Shown: piece by piece, positions 23,834 to 32,811 of the stretch | Layout: each line of letters begins with the position of its first letter | Numbering within the stretch: position 1 is the stretch's first letter | DNA from: Streptomyces filipinensis | Lineage (GTDB): Bacteria > Actinomycetota > Actinomycetes > Streptomycetales > Streptomycetaceae | Reading direction: 5' to 3' | DNA: 64,000 bases | Assembly: GCF_014649495.1 (NCBI RefSeq) | Contig: NZ_BMTD01000008.1 | Location: 186,001 to 250,000, forward strand | The notes under the pieces: model-generated | The model's input: the letters and a program-made list of their open reading frames with translations, nothing else | The model's database searches: none | What the model was told of the DNA's origin: nothing | Program-made: the position numbers and the translations under genes

Positions 23834-25513
23834 ATGGTCTCGATTCCCGCCCAGTCGCCCGCGCCGTCACCGCCGCAGCCGCCGTCCGCCACACACGACG
23901 TCACCAACCAGCCCCCGCCGCTGGCCCCGTACGACGCCTCCGACGACCCCGCCCTGCTGGAGGGGCTGCGCAGGGAGGGCGCCGGCTGGGCCGAGGACGG
24001 CGTCCGCCGCCTCGGTGCGCGCGCCGGCAGCGCGGAGGCGCAGGAATGGGGCGAACTGGCGAACCGGTACGAGCCGGTGCTGCGCACCCACGACCGTTAC
24101 GGCCACCGCGTCGACGAGGTCGAGTTCCACCCCAGCTGGCACCACCTGATGCGCACGGCGGTCGCCGAGGGCCTGGCCGGCGCGCCCTGGGCGGACGAGC
24201 GGCCCGGCGCCCATGTGGCCCGTACCGCGGGCGGCCTGGTGTGGGGACACACGGAGGCCGGCCACGGCTGCCCGACGTCGATGACGTACGCCGCCGTGCC
24301 CGCGCTGCGTGCCCAGCCGGATCTGGCCAAGGTGTACGAGCCGCTGCTCACCAGCCGGGAGTACGACCCCGGGCTGCGCGTGCCGGCCGAGAAGCCGGGG
24401 CTGCTCGCCGGGATGGGCATGACCGAGAAGCAGGGCGGGTCGGACGTCCGGACGAACACCACCGCGGCCACGCCCACCGGGGAGCCCGGCGTGTACACGC
24501 TGCACGGGCACAAGTGGTTCACGTCGGCGCCGATGTGCGACGTCTTCCTGGTGCTGGCACAGGCTCCGGGCGGGCTGTCCTGCTTCCTGGTGCCGCGCGT
24601 GCTGCCCGACGGCAGCCGCAACACCTTCCGCATCCAGCGCCTGAAGGACAAGTTGGGCAACCGGTCCAACGCCTCCTCGGAGCCGGAGTTCGACCGGACG
24701 GTGGCCTGGCTGGTCGGTCCGGAGGGGCGGGGCGTGAAGACCATCATCGAGATGGTCAACTGCACCCGGCTGGACTGTGTGATGTCCTCGGCGACCCTGA
24801 TGCGCAAGACGCTGGTCGAGGCGGGCCACCACGCCCGGTACCGCAGCGCGTTCGGAGCCCGGCTGATCGACCAGCCGCTGATGCGCAACGTCCTGGCCGA
24901 TCTCGCGCTGGAGTCGGAGGCGGCGACGACGCTCACGCTGCGGCTGGCCGGGGCCGCGGACCGGGCGGTGCGCGGGGACGCCGGGGAGCGCGCCTTCCGG
25001 CGGATCGCCACCGCGGTCGGCAAGTACTGGGTCACCAAGCGGGGCCCCGCGTTCACCGCGGAGGCGCTGGAGTGCCTGGGCGGCAACGGCTACGTCGAGG
25101 ACTCCGGCATGCCCCGGCACTACCGGGAGGCCCCGCTGCTGTCGATCTGGGAGGGTTCGGGCAACGTCAACGCGCTCGACGTGCTGCGCGCCCTCGGCCG
25201 GGAACCGGACACGGCCGAGGCCCTGTTCGCCGAACTCGCCCTGGCGCGCGGGGCGGACGCCCGGCTGGACGCGGCCGTCGCCGCGCTCAGGGACCAGTTG
25301 GCCGAAACGCAGCAGTCGGGCGCCCGCCGGCTGGTCGAGCGCATGGCGCTCGCCCTCCAGGCCTCGCTGCTGGTCCGGCACGCCCCGCACCCGGTCGCGG
25401 ACGCCTTCTGCGCGAGCCGGCTGGGCGGCGACTGGGGCCACTCGTTCGGCACGCTGCCCGCCGGGGCCGGACTCGACGCGATCCTGGAGCGGGCCCTGCC
25501 CGGCCTGAACTGA
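23834..25513 (+). CDS. Acyl-CoA dehydrogenase family protein (AidB-like)
   Basis: A 559-residue flavoprotein of the acyl-CoA dehydrogenase superfamily, longer than the usual 380-400 residues and like the AidB subgroup. GLLAGMGMTEKQGGSDVRTNTT is the signature flavin/acyl segment with MTEKQGGSD typical of AidB. YTLHGHKWFTSAP is the following conserved block, and ECLGGNGYVEDSGMPRHYREAPLLSIWEGSGN is the catalytic-region motif (the glutamate in the WEGSGN loop). The extra C terminus after residue 460 is helical, as in AidB. AidB-type proteins bind DNA in E. coli and may destroy alkylating agents; a metabolic isovaleryl-CoA-like role is also possible. It is divergent from the PaaX regulator. Confidence 0.9.
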   Translation: MVSIPAQSPAPSPPQPPSATHDVTNQPPPLAPYDASDDPALLEGLRREGAGWAEDGVRRLGARAGSAEAQEWGELANRYEPVLRTHDRYGHRVDEVEFHPSWHHLMRTAVAEGLAGAPWADERPGAHVARTAGGLVWGHTEAGHGCPTSMTYAAVPALRAQPDLAKVYEPLLTSREYDPGLRVPAEKPGLLAGMGMTEKQGGSDVRTNTTAATPTGEPGVYTLHGHKWFTSAPMCDVFLVLAQAPGGLSCFLVPRVLPDGSRNTFRIQRLKDKLGNRSNASSEPEFDRTVAWLVGPEGRGVKTIIEMVNCTRLDCVMSSATLMRKTLVEAGHHARYRSAFGARLIDQPLMRNVLADLALESEAATTLTLRLAGAADRAVRGDAGERAFRRIATAVGKYWVTKRGPAFTAEALECLGGNGYVEDSGMPRHYREAPLLSIWEGSGNVNALDVLRALGREPDTAEALFAELALARGADARLDAAVAALRDQLAETQQSGARRLVERMALALQASLLVRHAPHPVADAFCASRLGGDWGHSFGTLPAGAGLDAILERALPGLN

Positions 25514-25525
25514 CGCCTCCCGCCC

Positions 25526-25553
25526 GGGGGCGCGCGGACCGCCGCGCACCCCC
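25526..25553 (+). terminator. Hairpin terminator after the acyl-CoA dehydrogenase gene
   Basis: GGGGGCGCGCGG and CCGCGCACCCCC form a 12-base stem with one mismatch and a four-base loop, beginning 13 bases past the stop codon. There is no U-tract, as is usual in Streptomyces. Confidence 0.6.
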
Positions 25554-25690
25554 GCCGGGCGGGCGCCGGCCGCTTGCGCCCTGGCCGGTGACAGCCGACG
25601 GATCGCACACAGTCAGCGCGCGCTTCCGTACCGTTGTCGGTGCCGTGGTGCACACTCGCGATCAGGTGGCACTCGTCTGGGGAGGACAAC

Positions 25691-27673
25691 GTGTTCACGG
25701 GGATCGACGAGGTCGACTGGGCCTCGCTGCGGCATGCGCACGGCACCGCGGAGGACATGCCGGGATGGTTACGGGCCCTGGCGTCCACGGACACCGTCGA
25801 GCGGGCGACCGCGCTCGACGGGATGTACGGCGCGCTGCACCACCAGGGATGTGTGTACGACTCGACGCTGGCCTGCGTCCCTTTCCTGCTCTCGCTCGTG
25901 GCCCGCGAGGAGCTGCCGGACCGGGACGGCGTCGTGGAACTGCTGGTGGGCATCGGCGCGGAGACCGCGAAGGGGGACCCGCGCGCACGGGAGGCGGTGT
26001 GCGCGGGCGCCGAGGTCTTCGTCCGGCTCGCCGGGGACCCGGACCCCGCGGTGCGCCGGGCGGCCGCCGGGGCCCTCGTACACTTCCTGGCCGCGCCCGC
26101 GCGGGTCCTGGACCTGTTACGGCAGCGGCTGCGGGCCGAGCGGGACGACCGTGTCCTGCTCGCCCTCACCGAGGCGCTCGGCCTGTTCGTCCGCCGGTAC
26201 CCCGCGCACGCCGACGCCGCGGTGGACCTCCTGGCCGAGCACAGCGCGCCACCGTACGCCCCGGGGCTGCGGCTCGCCGCGCTCGGCCAGCTCGCGCTCG
26301 TCGCGCCCGCCGGGCTCCCCGCCGATGTCGTGCCGACGGCGGTCCGGTTGCTCCGGGAGCGCTCCGCGCACCGTGCCCGGGTCCCGGAGCACTCCGCCGG
26401 CGACACTCTCGTCGGACGCTTACGGCGGTTGCGGCCGTCCGACGAGGAGGGCTCCCGGCTGCTGCGCACCCTGCACACCGCGCTCGGCGACCGGGTGGAC
26501 GACCGGACCGCCCTCCTCGGCGGGCAGTTGAGCAGCCCGGACCCGGTGGACCGGTGCAACGCCGTGTGGATGGCGGCGGCGCTGCTGCGTGGCTGGCGCG
26601 GCGACCACAGCGGAACGGTCCGGCTGCTCGGCACCCAACTCACCGCGCAGCAGGACCGGTTACGGGACTCGGCGGTCGTGGTCCTGTCGGAGCTGGGCGC
26701 GCTGGCCGCACCCGCCGCGGACGACCTGTACGCACTGGTGTGTGCCCGGCCCGACCTGTGGACGCACCGCTTCGAGCGCGGCAGTCCCACGCTGGGCGGA
26801 CCGCTCAAGGCCCTGGCGAGGACCGGCGATCCGCGCGCGGTCCCGGCCCTGGCCCACCTGCTGGCCGGCCTGGCCACCCCGGTGGACCTGGGGTTCGAAC
26901 TGGCCCACCTCGGCGCCGCCGCGGCCCCTCTGGCCCACGCGGTGCGGCACCGGCTGGGCCGGATCCCGCCGGGCTCCCCCTCCGCCGCCCGGCTCGCCGC
27001 CCCGCTGCTGGCGGCGGTCGGCGGCCTGGGGGACCAGGAAGCCGTTCCCGAGGTGCTGCGGCTGCTGCAGGGGGCTCCCGACGACCTGGGGGCACGGGAC
27101 GCGGTCGCGGGCCAGGCCGTCGAGACGCTGGAGGCGCTGGGCGCCGCCGGGCAGGCGACAGTGGTGCTGCGCGCGCTGCTGGGCACCCGGCACGCCGCCG
27201 CGGCGGCCGGCGCGCTCTGGTCGGCGCACCAGGACGCCGCCGCCGTACTGCCCGCCCTGCTGCGGGAGTTGACGCACGCCGATCCGGAGCGGCGGTGCCT
27301 GGCCGCCAGGCAGCTCGGCAGACTCGGGCCGGCCGCGCGCTCCGCGCTGCCCGCGCTGCGCCGGATGGCCGGCTCGTGGCCGGCGCAGGAGCGGGTCTCG
27401 GCCGCCTGCGCGCTGTGGCGCATCGCCGCGGACCCCGAGCCGGTCCTGCCCGTGTTCCGGGCGGCCTGGGCGGACGACCCGCACACCCGCGCGCCGATCG
27501 CCCGGTGCCTCACCGCGATGGGCCCGGCCGCCGCCCCGTTACGGCACCTGGTGGCCGCGGAACTGGCCGCCCCGCGCCGCCTTCCGGCTCACCCGGGAAT
27601 CCGCGGCGGCCAGGGCATACCGGAGGACGAGGCACTGCTGAGGGCGTGCCGGGATTCGCTGGCGGCGATGTAG
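25691..27673 (+). CDS. HEAT-repeat protein with five TTA codons
   Basis: A 660-residue all-helical protein made of HEAT-like repeats. Examples of the repeat pattern (PxxRxxAAxxLxxL) occur at LAGDPDPAVRRAAAGALVHFL, LTHADPERRCLAARQLGRLG and RSALPALRRMAGS. There is no enzyme motif, signal peptide or membrane segment, so it probably acts as a scaffold or adaptor in the cytoplasm. The GTG start at 25691 has GGGGAGG before it. The striking feature is five in-frame TTA leucine codons (residues 27, 143, 244, 324 and 617), each followed by CGG. TTA is very rare in Streptomyces and is read only by the bldA tRNA, so the protein should be made mainly late in growth. Confidence 0.85.
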   Translation: MFTGIDEVDWASLRHAHGTAEDMPGWLRALASTDTVERATALDGMYGALHHQGCVYDSTLACVPFLLSLVAREELPDRDGVVELLVGIGAETAKGDPRAREAVCAGAEVFVRLAGDPDPAVRRAAAGALVHFLAAPARVLDLLRQRLRAERDDRVLLALTEALGLFVRRYPAHADAAVDLLAEHSAPPYAPGLRLAALGQLALVAPAGLPADVVPTAVRLLRERSAHRARVPEHSAGDTLVGRLRRLRPSDEEGSRLLRTLHTALGDRVDDRTALLGGQLSSPDPVDRCNAVWMAAALLRGWRGDHSGTVRLLGTQLTAQQDRLRDSAVVVLSELGALAAPAADDLYALVCARPDLWTHRFERGSPTLGGPLKALARTGDPRAVPALAHLLAGLATPVDLGFELAHLGAAAAPLAHAVRHRLGRIPPGSPSAARLAAPLLAAVGGLGDQEAVPEVLRLLQGAPDDLGARDAVAGQAVETLEALGAAGQATVVLRALLGTRHAAAAAGALWSAHQDAAAVLPALLRELTHADPERRCLAARQLGRLGPAARSALPALRRMAGSWPAQERVSAACALWRIAADPEPVLPVFRAAWADDPHTRAPIARCLTAMGPAAAPLRHLVAAELAAPRRLPAHPGIRGGQGIPEDEALLRACRDSLAAM

Positions 27674-27774
27674 GGGGCACGTCAGGCACGCGCGCGAGCC
27701 GATGAGTCCGGGTACGGCGACCGGCCCGCGGTCGGGAGTGACCACGGGCCGTGGGCCGTGTGGCCGGATGCGGA

Positions 27775-28437
27775 TCAGTGCACGTCCGCGCGGACCGGGT
27801 CGCCGAACAGGTCCTCGGTGAAGGTCACGTACCGGGGCGTGAAGGTGCCCTTGCCGGTGACCGTGCCGGAGATGTTCTCGCCCGGAGCGAGATCCACGGT
27901 GTCGAGCTGCTTGTCGTCGACGCCCAGTTCGCTCGTGTGCTTCGTGCCGTCGGTGTCGGTCACGGTGAAGTACAGCGGGTTCACGCTGACCTTCTTGGCG
28001 CCGTTGTCGCGGATCGTGACGACCACGCTGGTGTAGTCGCCGCCGTCGGCCAGGATGCTCTTCGAGAACGCCGTCTTCTTCGCGGTGATCTGCACCGGCG
28101 CCTCCCCGGCCGGCTTCGGGTCGGCCGGGGCGTGGTGCTTCGTGGACGCGGCGGCGGCCGGGGCGCCGTTCCCGGCCGCCTTGCCCTCGCTCTTTCCACC
28201 GCCGCCGACCGCGGCGCCGATGACTCCGAGCACGACGACGAACGCGACGACACCGAGACAGCCGAAACCGACGATCTTCCCGGTGCTGCGCCGCTTCGGC
28301 GGCTGCGGAGCGCCCCACGGCTGCTGCGGAGGCCAGGGCTGCTGCGGGGCGCCCCCACCCGGTTGCTGGATGCCGGCCCAGCCTGGCTGCTGCGGGGCGC
28401 CCCCGTCGGACTGCGGCTGCGGGTACTGCTGGCTCAT
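27775..28437 (-). CDS. DUF4352 domain protein with a Pro/Gln-rich N terminus
   Basis: A 220-residue membrane-anchored protein. Residues 1-50 are rich in Gln, Pro and Gly (APQQPGW, PQQPWGAPQPP), followed by basic residues and one membrane helix (IVGFGCLGVVAFVVVLGVIGAA, about residues 54-76). The external part after a Lys/Ala-rich linker is an immunoglobulin-like DUF4352 domain (VVVTIRDNGAKKVSVNPLYFTVTDTDG ... LAPGENISGTVTGKGTFTP). Such proteins are very common in Streptomyces and probably act at the cell surface; DUF4352 resembles telokin-like/MPT63-type beta sandwiches. The ATG at 28437 follows AGGGGG by five bases. Confidence 0.85.
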   Translation of the reverse strand: MSQQYPQPQSDGGAPQQPGWAGIQQPGGGAPQQPWPPQQPWGAPQPPKRRSTGKIVGFGCLGVVAFVVVLGVIGAAVGGGGKSEGKAAGNGAPAAAASTKHHAPADPKPAGEAPVQITAKKTAFSKSILADGGDYTSVVVTIRDNGAKKVSVNPLYFTVTDTDGTKHTSELGVDDKQLDTVDLAPGENISGTVTGKGTFTPRYVTFTEDLFGDPVRADVH

Positions 28438-28844
28438 GTGGCCCCCTGGGCTTGGTGCTGTGCCTTTGCGCGTGTGGGACTGATGAGCGGGCTTGTGAGG
28501 TTGCCTCAGGCCGGCCACTTCACCCGATCGTGGCAACGCCTTGGAAACGCTGTGGATTTGACGTCGATTCAGGCACGGTCCGGTCGCGGGACCGGCGGAG
28601 CGGCCGATGCCCGGGCGCCAGAGGGCGGGAGTGAACAGCCGGTCCGCGTCGCGGCCGATCGAGGGGGCGGAGCCCGTGCACGCTCAAGCTGGGGGCCGGT
28701 CGCCGCCCTTCGCCCTGTGATCGGCATGTGGGACGCGGCGCCGGGCTCGCCCCTCCCCCTCCGGTGCCGTCACCTCTCCGCCGATCCCCAGGCCGGCGCC
28801 CCGCTCGGTCCGGTCGGGCGGTTTCGGCCTCCGCAGCACTGCGG
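28438..28844. other. Gene-free stretch between DUF4352 and the Rv1733c-like gene
   Basis: No reading frame here has coding character on either strand. The left end must hold the promoter of the DUF4352 gene. A perfect CCGCAG-CA-CTGCGG dyad lies at 28831-28844, close to the terminator of the next gene. Confidence 0.4.
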
Positions 28845-28878
28845 CCCCGGCCCGGCCGTACCGGAACCCGGGCCGGGG
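28845..28878 (-). terminator. Hairpin downstream of the Rv1733c-like gene
   Basis: CCCCGGCCC (28845-28853) pairs perfectly with GGGCCGGGG (28870-28878). On the minus strand the hairpin begins eight bases after the stop codon of the membrane-protein gene. Confidence 0.5.
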
Positions 28879-28885
28879 AGCCAGG

Positions 28886-29485
28886 TCAGACCGTCCGCCC
28901 CCACTGGGGTCCGAGACGCGCCCATTCCGTGTCCCAGGCGTCCATGCGCCGGCGTTCCAGACGGCCGCGCAGGGCGAGGCCACCGACGAAGGGGACGGCC
29001 GCGGCGCTCAGGCCCACCAGGCAGCCGATCAGGGTGCCGCGGAAGGCGACCTCGGCGACGGAGGTGGGCCGGCCGACGAGACGGCCCTGCGGGTCGGTCC
29101 AGACGGTGACCGGCGTGCCGGCCCTGCTGCCGGGCTCGACCCGGACCTGACCGGTGTGGGCGGAGCGGTCGGCCACCGTCCAGCGCACCTTGGCCCAGAC
29201 CCGGTCCCCGGAGGAGGCATGGCGGTGCGCGGGCGGGCTTCCCGGTGCCCGGGCCACGACACGGGCCATGACAGGACGCCAGGCCGCCCGTTCCCTGGCC
29301 AAGCCGTGCTCCACCGACCGGGCCGCCACAAGTCCGGCCGAGACCCCCGCCAGGACGGTCAGCAGCCAGACACCGAGCACCACCCAGGCCTCCAGTACGT
29401 CGGCCCGGCGCTTGAGCGGGTTGCGCCGCCAGCGCCACAGCCACACCTTCGGACCACGGAACGCCTTCAAAGGCATCCTCCTCAC
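28886..29485 (-). CDS. Rv1733c family membrane protein
   Basis: A 199-residue protein with two membrane helices (WVVLGVWLLTVLAGVSAGLVA at about residues 35-55 and GTLIGCLVGLSAAAVPFVGGLAL near residues 150-172) flanking an external domain of about 90 residues. The opening WLWRWRRNPLKRRADVLEAWVV and the WTDPQGRLVGRP motif are characteristic of the Rv1733c family. The M. tuberculosis namesake belongs to the DosR dormancy regulon; its molecular function is unknown. The exact start is uncertain: GTG at 29485 gives the frame shown, while an ATG three codons later touches the AGGAGG sequence. Confidence 0.82.
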   Translation of the reverse strand: MRRMPLKAFRGPKVWLWRWRRNPLKRRADVLEAWVVLGVWLLTVLAGVSAGLVAARSVEHGLARERAAWRPVMARVVARAPGSPPAHRHASSGDRVWAKVRWTVADRSAHTGQVRVEPGSRAGTPVTVWTDPQGRLVGRPTSVAEVAFRGTLIGCLVGLSAAAVPFVGGLALRGRLERRRMDAWDTEWARLGPQWGRTV

Positions 29486-29764
29486 GAGCGCACCGACCGG
29501 CCGGACCGTCCTCCCATACGCGGGAGATCGCTCCGTTGCTCACGACGAGCCGTTTCCCCGACGGTCGCACGGGACCCCCCGTTCGCGCAGGCACATGCCG
29601 CAACGGGCCCCGGCCGCTCTTCGTCACCGGCCGACGGCACCGCTGTGACCTGCGAGAACGTGCTCTCTGGAGCGGAGTGTCAGTGGCGGGGTGCAGACTG
29701 GCCGATACCTGATGACTACCTGACTCACGACTACCTGGACAAAGGCGTCCCGGAGGTGATCGGC

Positions 29765-30853
29765 ATGACCGAGGTACTGCTGGCGGTGGGCACGCGCAAA
29801 GGTCTTTTCATCGGGCGCCGAAGGAGCGGCGGCGCCTGGGAGTTCGACGACAGTCCGTATTTCAACGCGCAGGCGGTCTACTCGGTCGCGATCGACACCC
29901 GGGGGGACCGGCCGCGTGTGCTGGCGGGCGGCGACAGCGCGCACTGGGGCCCGTCGGTCTTCCACTCCGACGACCTCGGCCGCACCTGGACCGAACCGCC
30001 GCAGCCGGCCGTCAAGTTCCCCAAGGACACCGGCGCCTCCCTGGAGCGGGTGTGGCAGCTGCACCCGGCCGCCGCCGAACCCGACGTGGTCTACGCGGGC
30101 ACGGAACCGGCGGCGCTGTACCGCTCGGAGGACCGCGGCGAGAGCTTCGCGCTGGTCCGGCCGCTGTGGGAGCATCCGACCCGCTCTCGGTGGGTACCGG
30201 GCGGGGGCGGTGAGGGCCTGCACACGGTGGTCACCGATGCCCGCGACCCGCGCGCGGTGACCGTGGCCGTCTCGACGGCCGGGGTGTTCCGCTCCACCGA
30301 CGGCGGCACGAGCTGGACGCCGTCCAACTCGGGTGTGTCCGCGGTGTTCCTGCCGGATCCCAACCCGGAGTTCGGCCAGTGCGTGCACAAGATCGCCAAG
30401 GACGCGGGCGACCCGGACCGGCTGTACCTGCAGAACCACTGGGGGGTGTACCGAAGCGACGACGCGGGCGGGCACTGGACCGACATCGGCGCGGACCTGC
30501 CGTCCACGTTCGGCTTCGCGGTGGCCGCCCATCCCCGCCGCGCCGGCACGGCGTACGTGTTCCCGATCAACGCCGACGCGGACCGCGTGCCCGCCGAGCA
30601 CCGCTGCCGGGTCTTCCGCACCACCGACGCTGGCCGCGTCTGGGAGCCGCTGTCCAAGGGGCTGCCGGAGGAGGACCACTACGGCACGGTGCTGCGGGAC
30701 GCCCTGTGCACCGACGACGCCGAGCCGGCGGGGGTGTACTTCGGCAACCGCAACGGCGAGGTGTTCGCCTCGGCCGACGACGGCGACAGCTGGCAGCAAC
30801 TGGCGGCCCACCTGCCGGACGTGCTGTGCGTACGGGCGGCGGTGATCGGCTGA
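29765..30853 (+). CDS. BNR/WD40-like repeat (sialidase-fold) protein
   Basis: A 362-residue beta-propeller protein. Asp-box/BNR motifs (SxDxGxTW) appear repeatedly: [53 protein letters not shown] and [11 protein letters not shown]. There is no signal peptide, so the propeller is probably cytoplasmic; this family is usually annotated as exo-alpha-sialidase or YCF48-like, but sialidase catalytic residues are not evident, and a structural or ligand-binding role is more likely. The N terminus [16 protein letters not shown] is typical of this group. The ATG at 29765 is preceded by GGAGGTGATCGGC. The region upstream carries GACTACCTG twice, 15 bases apart (29714 and 29729). Confidence 0.82.
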   Translation: MTEVLLAVGTRKGLFIGRRRSGGAWEFDDSPYFNAQAVYSVAIDTRGDRPRVLAGGDSAHWGPSVFHSDDLGRTWTEPPQPAVKFPKDTGASLERVWQLHPAAAEPDVVYAGTEPAALYRSEDRGESFALVRPLWEHPTRSRWVPGGGGEGLHTVVTDARDPRAVTVAVSTAGVFRSTDGGTSWTPSNSGVSAVFLPDPNPEFGQCVHKIAKDAGDPDRLYLQNHWGVYRSDDAGGHWTDIGADLPSTFGFAVAAHPRRAGTAYVFPINADADRVPAEHRCRVFRTTDAGRVWEPLSKGLPEEDHYGTVLRDALCTDDAEPAGVYFGNRNGEVFASADDGDSWQQLAAHLPDVLCVRAAVIG

Positions 30854-30939
30854 GACCCGCGGGCGGGCCGCGCGAAGCGTTCGCGCGGGCTTGGCCATCG
30901 GTTGATCACCCGCCTGTCCACGGCAGTAGGGTGACGCCC

Positions 30940-31617
30940 GTGGCACCACGACCCTTGCATGAAATCGTCGAACCGGGCTGGGCGAAGGCCCTGGAACCCG
31001 TCGCCGGACGGATCGCCGAGATGGGCGACTTCCTGCGCGCGGAGATCGCCGCGGGACGCACCTACCTGCCGGCCGGACCGAACGTCCTGCGGGCCTTCCA
31101 GCAGCCCTTCGACGAGGTGAGGGTCCTGATCGTCGGTCAGGACCCGTATCCCACCCCGGGGCACGCGGTGGGCCTGTCGTTCTCGGTCGCACCCGAGGTA
31201 CGCCCGCTGCCGCCGAGCCTGATCAACATCTTCCGCGAGCTGAACACCGACCTGGGCGTGCCCCAGCCGTCCAACGGCGACCTCACACCCTGGACCCAGC
31301 AGGGCGTCCTGCTGCTCAACAGGGCCCTGACCGTGGCTCCGCGCCGCCCGGGCGCCCACCGCGACAAGGGCTGGGAGGAGGTGACCGAGCAGGCGATGCG
31401 GGCCCTCGCGGCGCGCGGCAAGCCACTGGTCTCCATTCTCTGGGGCCGGGAGGCGCGCAATCTGCGTCCCTTGCTGGGCAACCTGCCGGCGGTGGAGTCC
31501 GCGCACCCCTCGCCCCGGTCGGCCGACTACGGGTTCTTCGGCTCGCGTCCGTTCAGCCGCGCCAACGACGCGCTGATCCAGCAGGGCGGTCAGCCGGTGG
31601 ACTGGCGACTTCCATGA
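30940..31617 (+). CDS. ung: Uracil-DNA glycosylase, family 1
   Basis: A 225-residue enzyme that removes uracil from DNA as the first step of base-excision repair. The catalytic water-activating loop is [19 protein letters not shown] (Asp68), with Pro in place of the His of the E. coli GQDPYH motif, as in other actinobacterial enzymes that I recall. The uracil-binding block LLLNRALTV and the DNA-intercalation loop [14 protein letters not shown] with the catalytic His are present. The length equals that of E. coli Ung. The start is taken as GTG at 30940; an in-frame GTG at 30931 is an alternative. The sugar-kinase gene overlaps its stop by four bases. Confidence 0.92.
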   Translation: MAPRPLHEIVEPGWAKALEPVAGRIAEMGDFLRAEIAAGRTYLPAGPNVLRAFQQPFDEVRVLIVGQDPYPTPGHAVGLSFSVAPEVRPLPPSLINIFRELNTDLGVPQPSNGDLTPWTQQGVLLLNRALTVAPRRPGAHRDKGWEEVTEQAMRALAARGKPLVSILWGREARNLRPLLGNLPAVESAHPSPRSADYGFFGSRPFSRANDALIQQGGQPVDWRLP

Positions 31618-32600
31618 CCGTCCCGGGCTATCTGGCGGTGGACTCCGGAGGCTCCGGTCTGCGGCTCGCCGTCGGTGTGCCGGGCCGGGCCCCGGCCGCA
31701 CAGCGGGAGTCACGGGAACCGGTCCGCACGGGTGCGCGGGGCATCGATCCCGCCCATCTGATGGCCCAACTCGTCCCGCTGGCCCGGGCGTCCGCCGCCG
31801 AGGCCGGGATCGGCCCGCTGGAGACGGCCGCCGTCGGCGCCGCCGGGTTCGCCACCCTGGGTGACGCCCTGCGTGCCGAACTGCCGGGCGCCCTGGCCCG
31901 GGAGCTGGGGGTACGGCAGGCGGTGCTCGCCGCCGACGCCGTCACCGCCTACGTCGGCGCCCTCGGGCCGCGCCCGGGTGCGGTGCTCGCCGCGGGCACC
32001 GGGCTGATCGCGGTCGGCACCGACCTCACGGCCTGGCGCCGGGCGGACGGCTGGGGCCATCTGCTCGGGGACTGCGGCAGCGGCGCGTGGATCGGCCGGG
32101 CCGGCCTGGAGGCGGCGCTGCGTGCCCACGACGGCCGGGACGGCGGCTCCGCACCCCTGCTGGCCGGTGCAGAGGAGCAGTTCGGGCCGGTACGCGACCT
32201 GCCGGGCATGCTCTACCCGCGTTCCGACCGGCCCGCCGTACTCGCCTCCTTCGCGCCCTGGGTGGCCGCCTGCGCCGCGCACGATCCGGTCGCCGCGGAC
32301 ATCCTGCGCGCGGCGGCCCGGCACATGGCCGAGTCCGCCGCGGCCGTGTGCCCGGCGGACGGAACGCCCCACATGGCGCTCACCGGTGGCCTGTTCCGCC
32401 TGGGCGATCCGCTTCTGGTCCCGCTGGGCGAGGAACTGGCCGGCAGGCTGCCGCACGCCCGGCAGGTGCCGGCCGAGGGCGATCCGCTGCACGGCTCGGT
32501 GAGGATCGCGACCGACCTGGCGGCGGGGCGGTTCACCCTCCCGGGTGAACCGGCCATGCTCTGCGCGGTCCCCGCACAGGGCGATCGAGATCCCCCGTGA
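31614..32600 (+). CDS. BadF/BadG/BcrA/BcrD-type ATPase, probable N-acetylglucosamine kinase
   Basis: A 328-residue member of the ASKHA (actin/hexokinase) superfamily. [14 protein letters not shown] is the phosphate-1 loop (usually DGGGSKT; here DSGGSGL), [12 protein letters not shown] the phosphate-2 loop, [17 protein letters not shown] the family-specific block of GlcNAc kinases, and [10 protein letters not shown] the adenosine motif. The best guess is an N-acetylglucosamine or related amino-sugar kinase, although the first loop departs from the norm. The ATG lies in an ATGA overlap with ung, so the two are translated together, an odd pairing of DNA repair and sugar metabolism. Confidence 0.85.
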   Translation: MTVPGYLAVDSGGSGLRLAVGVPGRAPAAQRESREPVRTGARGIDPAHLMAQLVPLARASAAEAGIGPLETAAVGAAGFATLGDALRAELPGALARELGVRQAVLAADAVTAYVGALGPRPGAVLAAGTGLIAVGTDLTAWRRADGWGHLLGDCGSGAWIGRAGLEAALRAHDGRDGGSAPLLAGAEEQFGPVRDLPGMLYPRSDRPAVLASFAPWVAACAAHDPVAADILRAAARHMAESAAAVCPADGTPHMALTGGLFRLGDPLLVPLGEELAGRLPHARQVPAEGDPLHGSVRIATDLAAGRFTLPGEPAMLCAVPAQGDRDPP

Positions 32601-32683
32601 CGACGGCCGGTTCTCCCGGCGCGCCGTCCCCTTTTCGTCCCCTTGTCGACCCCTGTCACCCCCTTGCCGTCCTTTTGTCGTCC

Positions 32684-32711
32684 CATGTTCTCGGCACGTG
32701 CTCTGAACATG
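32684..32711. promoter_or_regulatory. 28-base dyad operator upstream of the CbiX-like gene
   Basis: The arms CATGTTC and GAACATG are perfect inverted repeats 14 bases apart, and the exact centre is a second perfect palindrome, GCACGTGC (32694-32701), on the same axis. Eleven of the fourteen half-site positions are symmetric. The site is about 100 bases before the CbiX-like start codon. A shorter dyad (TTGTC / GACAA, 32722-32739) follows. The regulator is unknown. Confidence 0.55.
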
Positions 32712-32811
32712 TGTCATCGGCTTGTCACTCATCAGACAAAACCGGACGGATACCGCTCACCTGCACCCTCCCCGAACGAAGGAACCCCCGAAACCAGTAA
32801 CATGCGGCGCC

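Noticed and set aside
23671-27705. A 1344-codon plus-strand frame across the dehydrogenase and HEAT genes
   Set aside because: It is a shifted shadow of two real genes; the translation is Arg/Gly/Ala-rich and spans the terminator at 25526.
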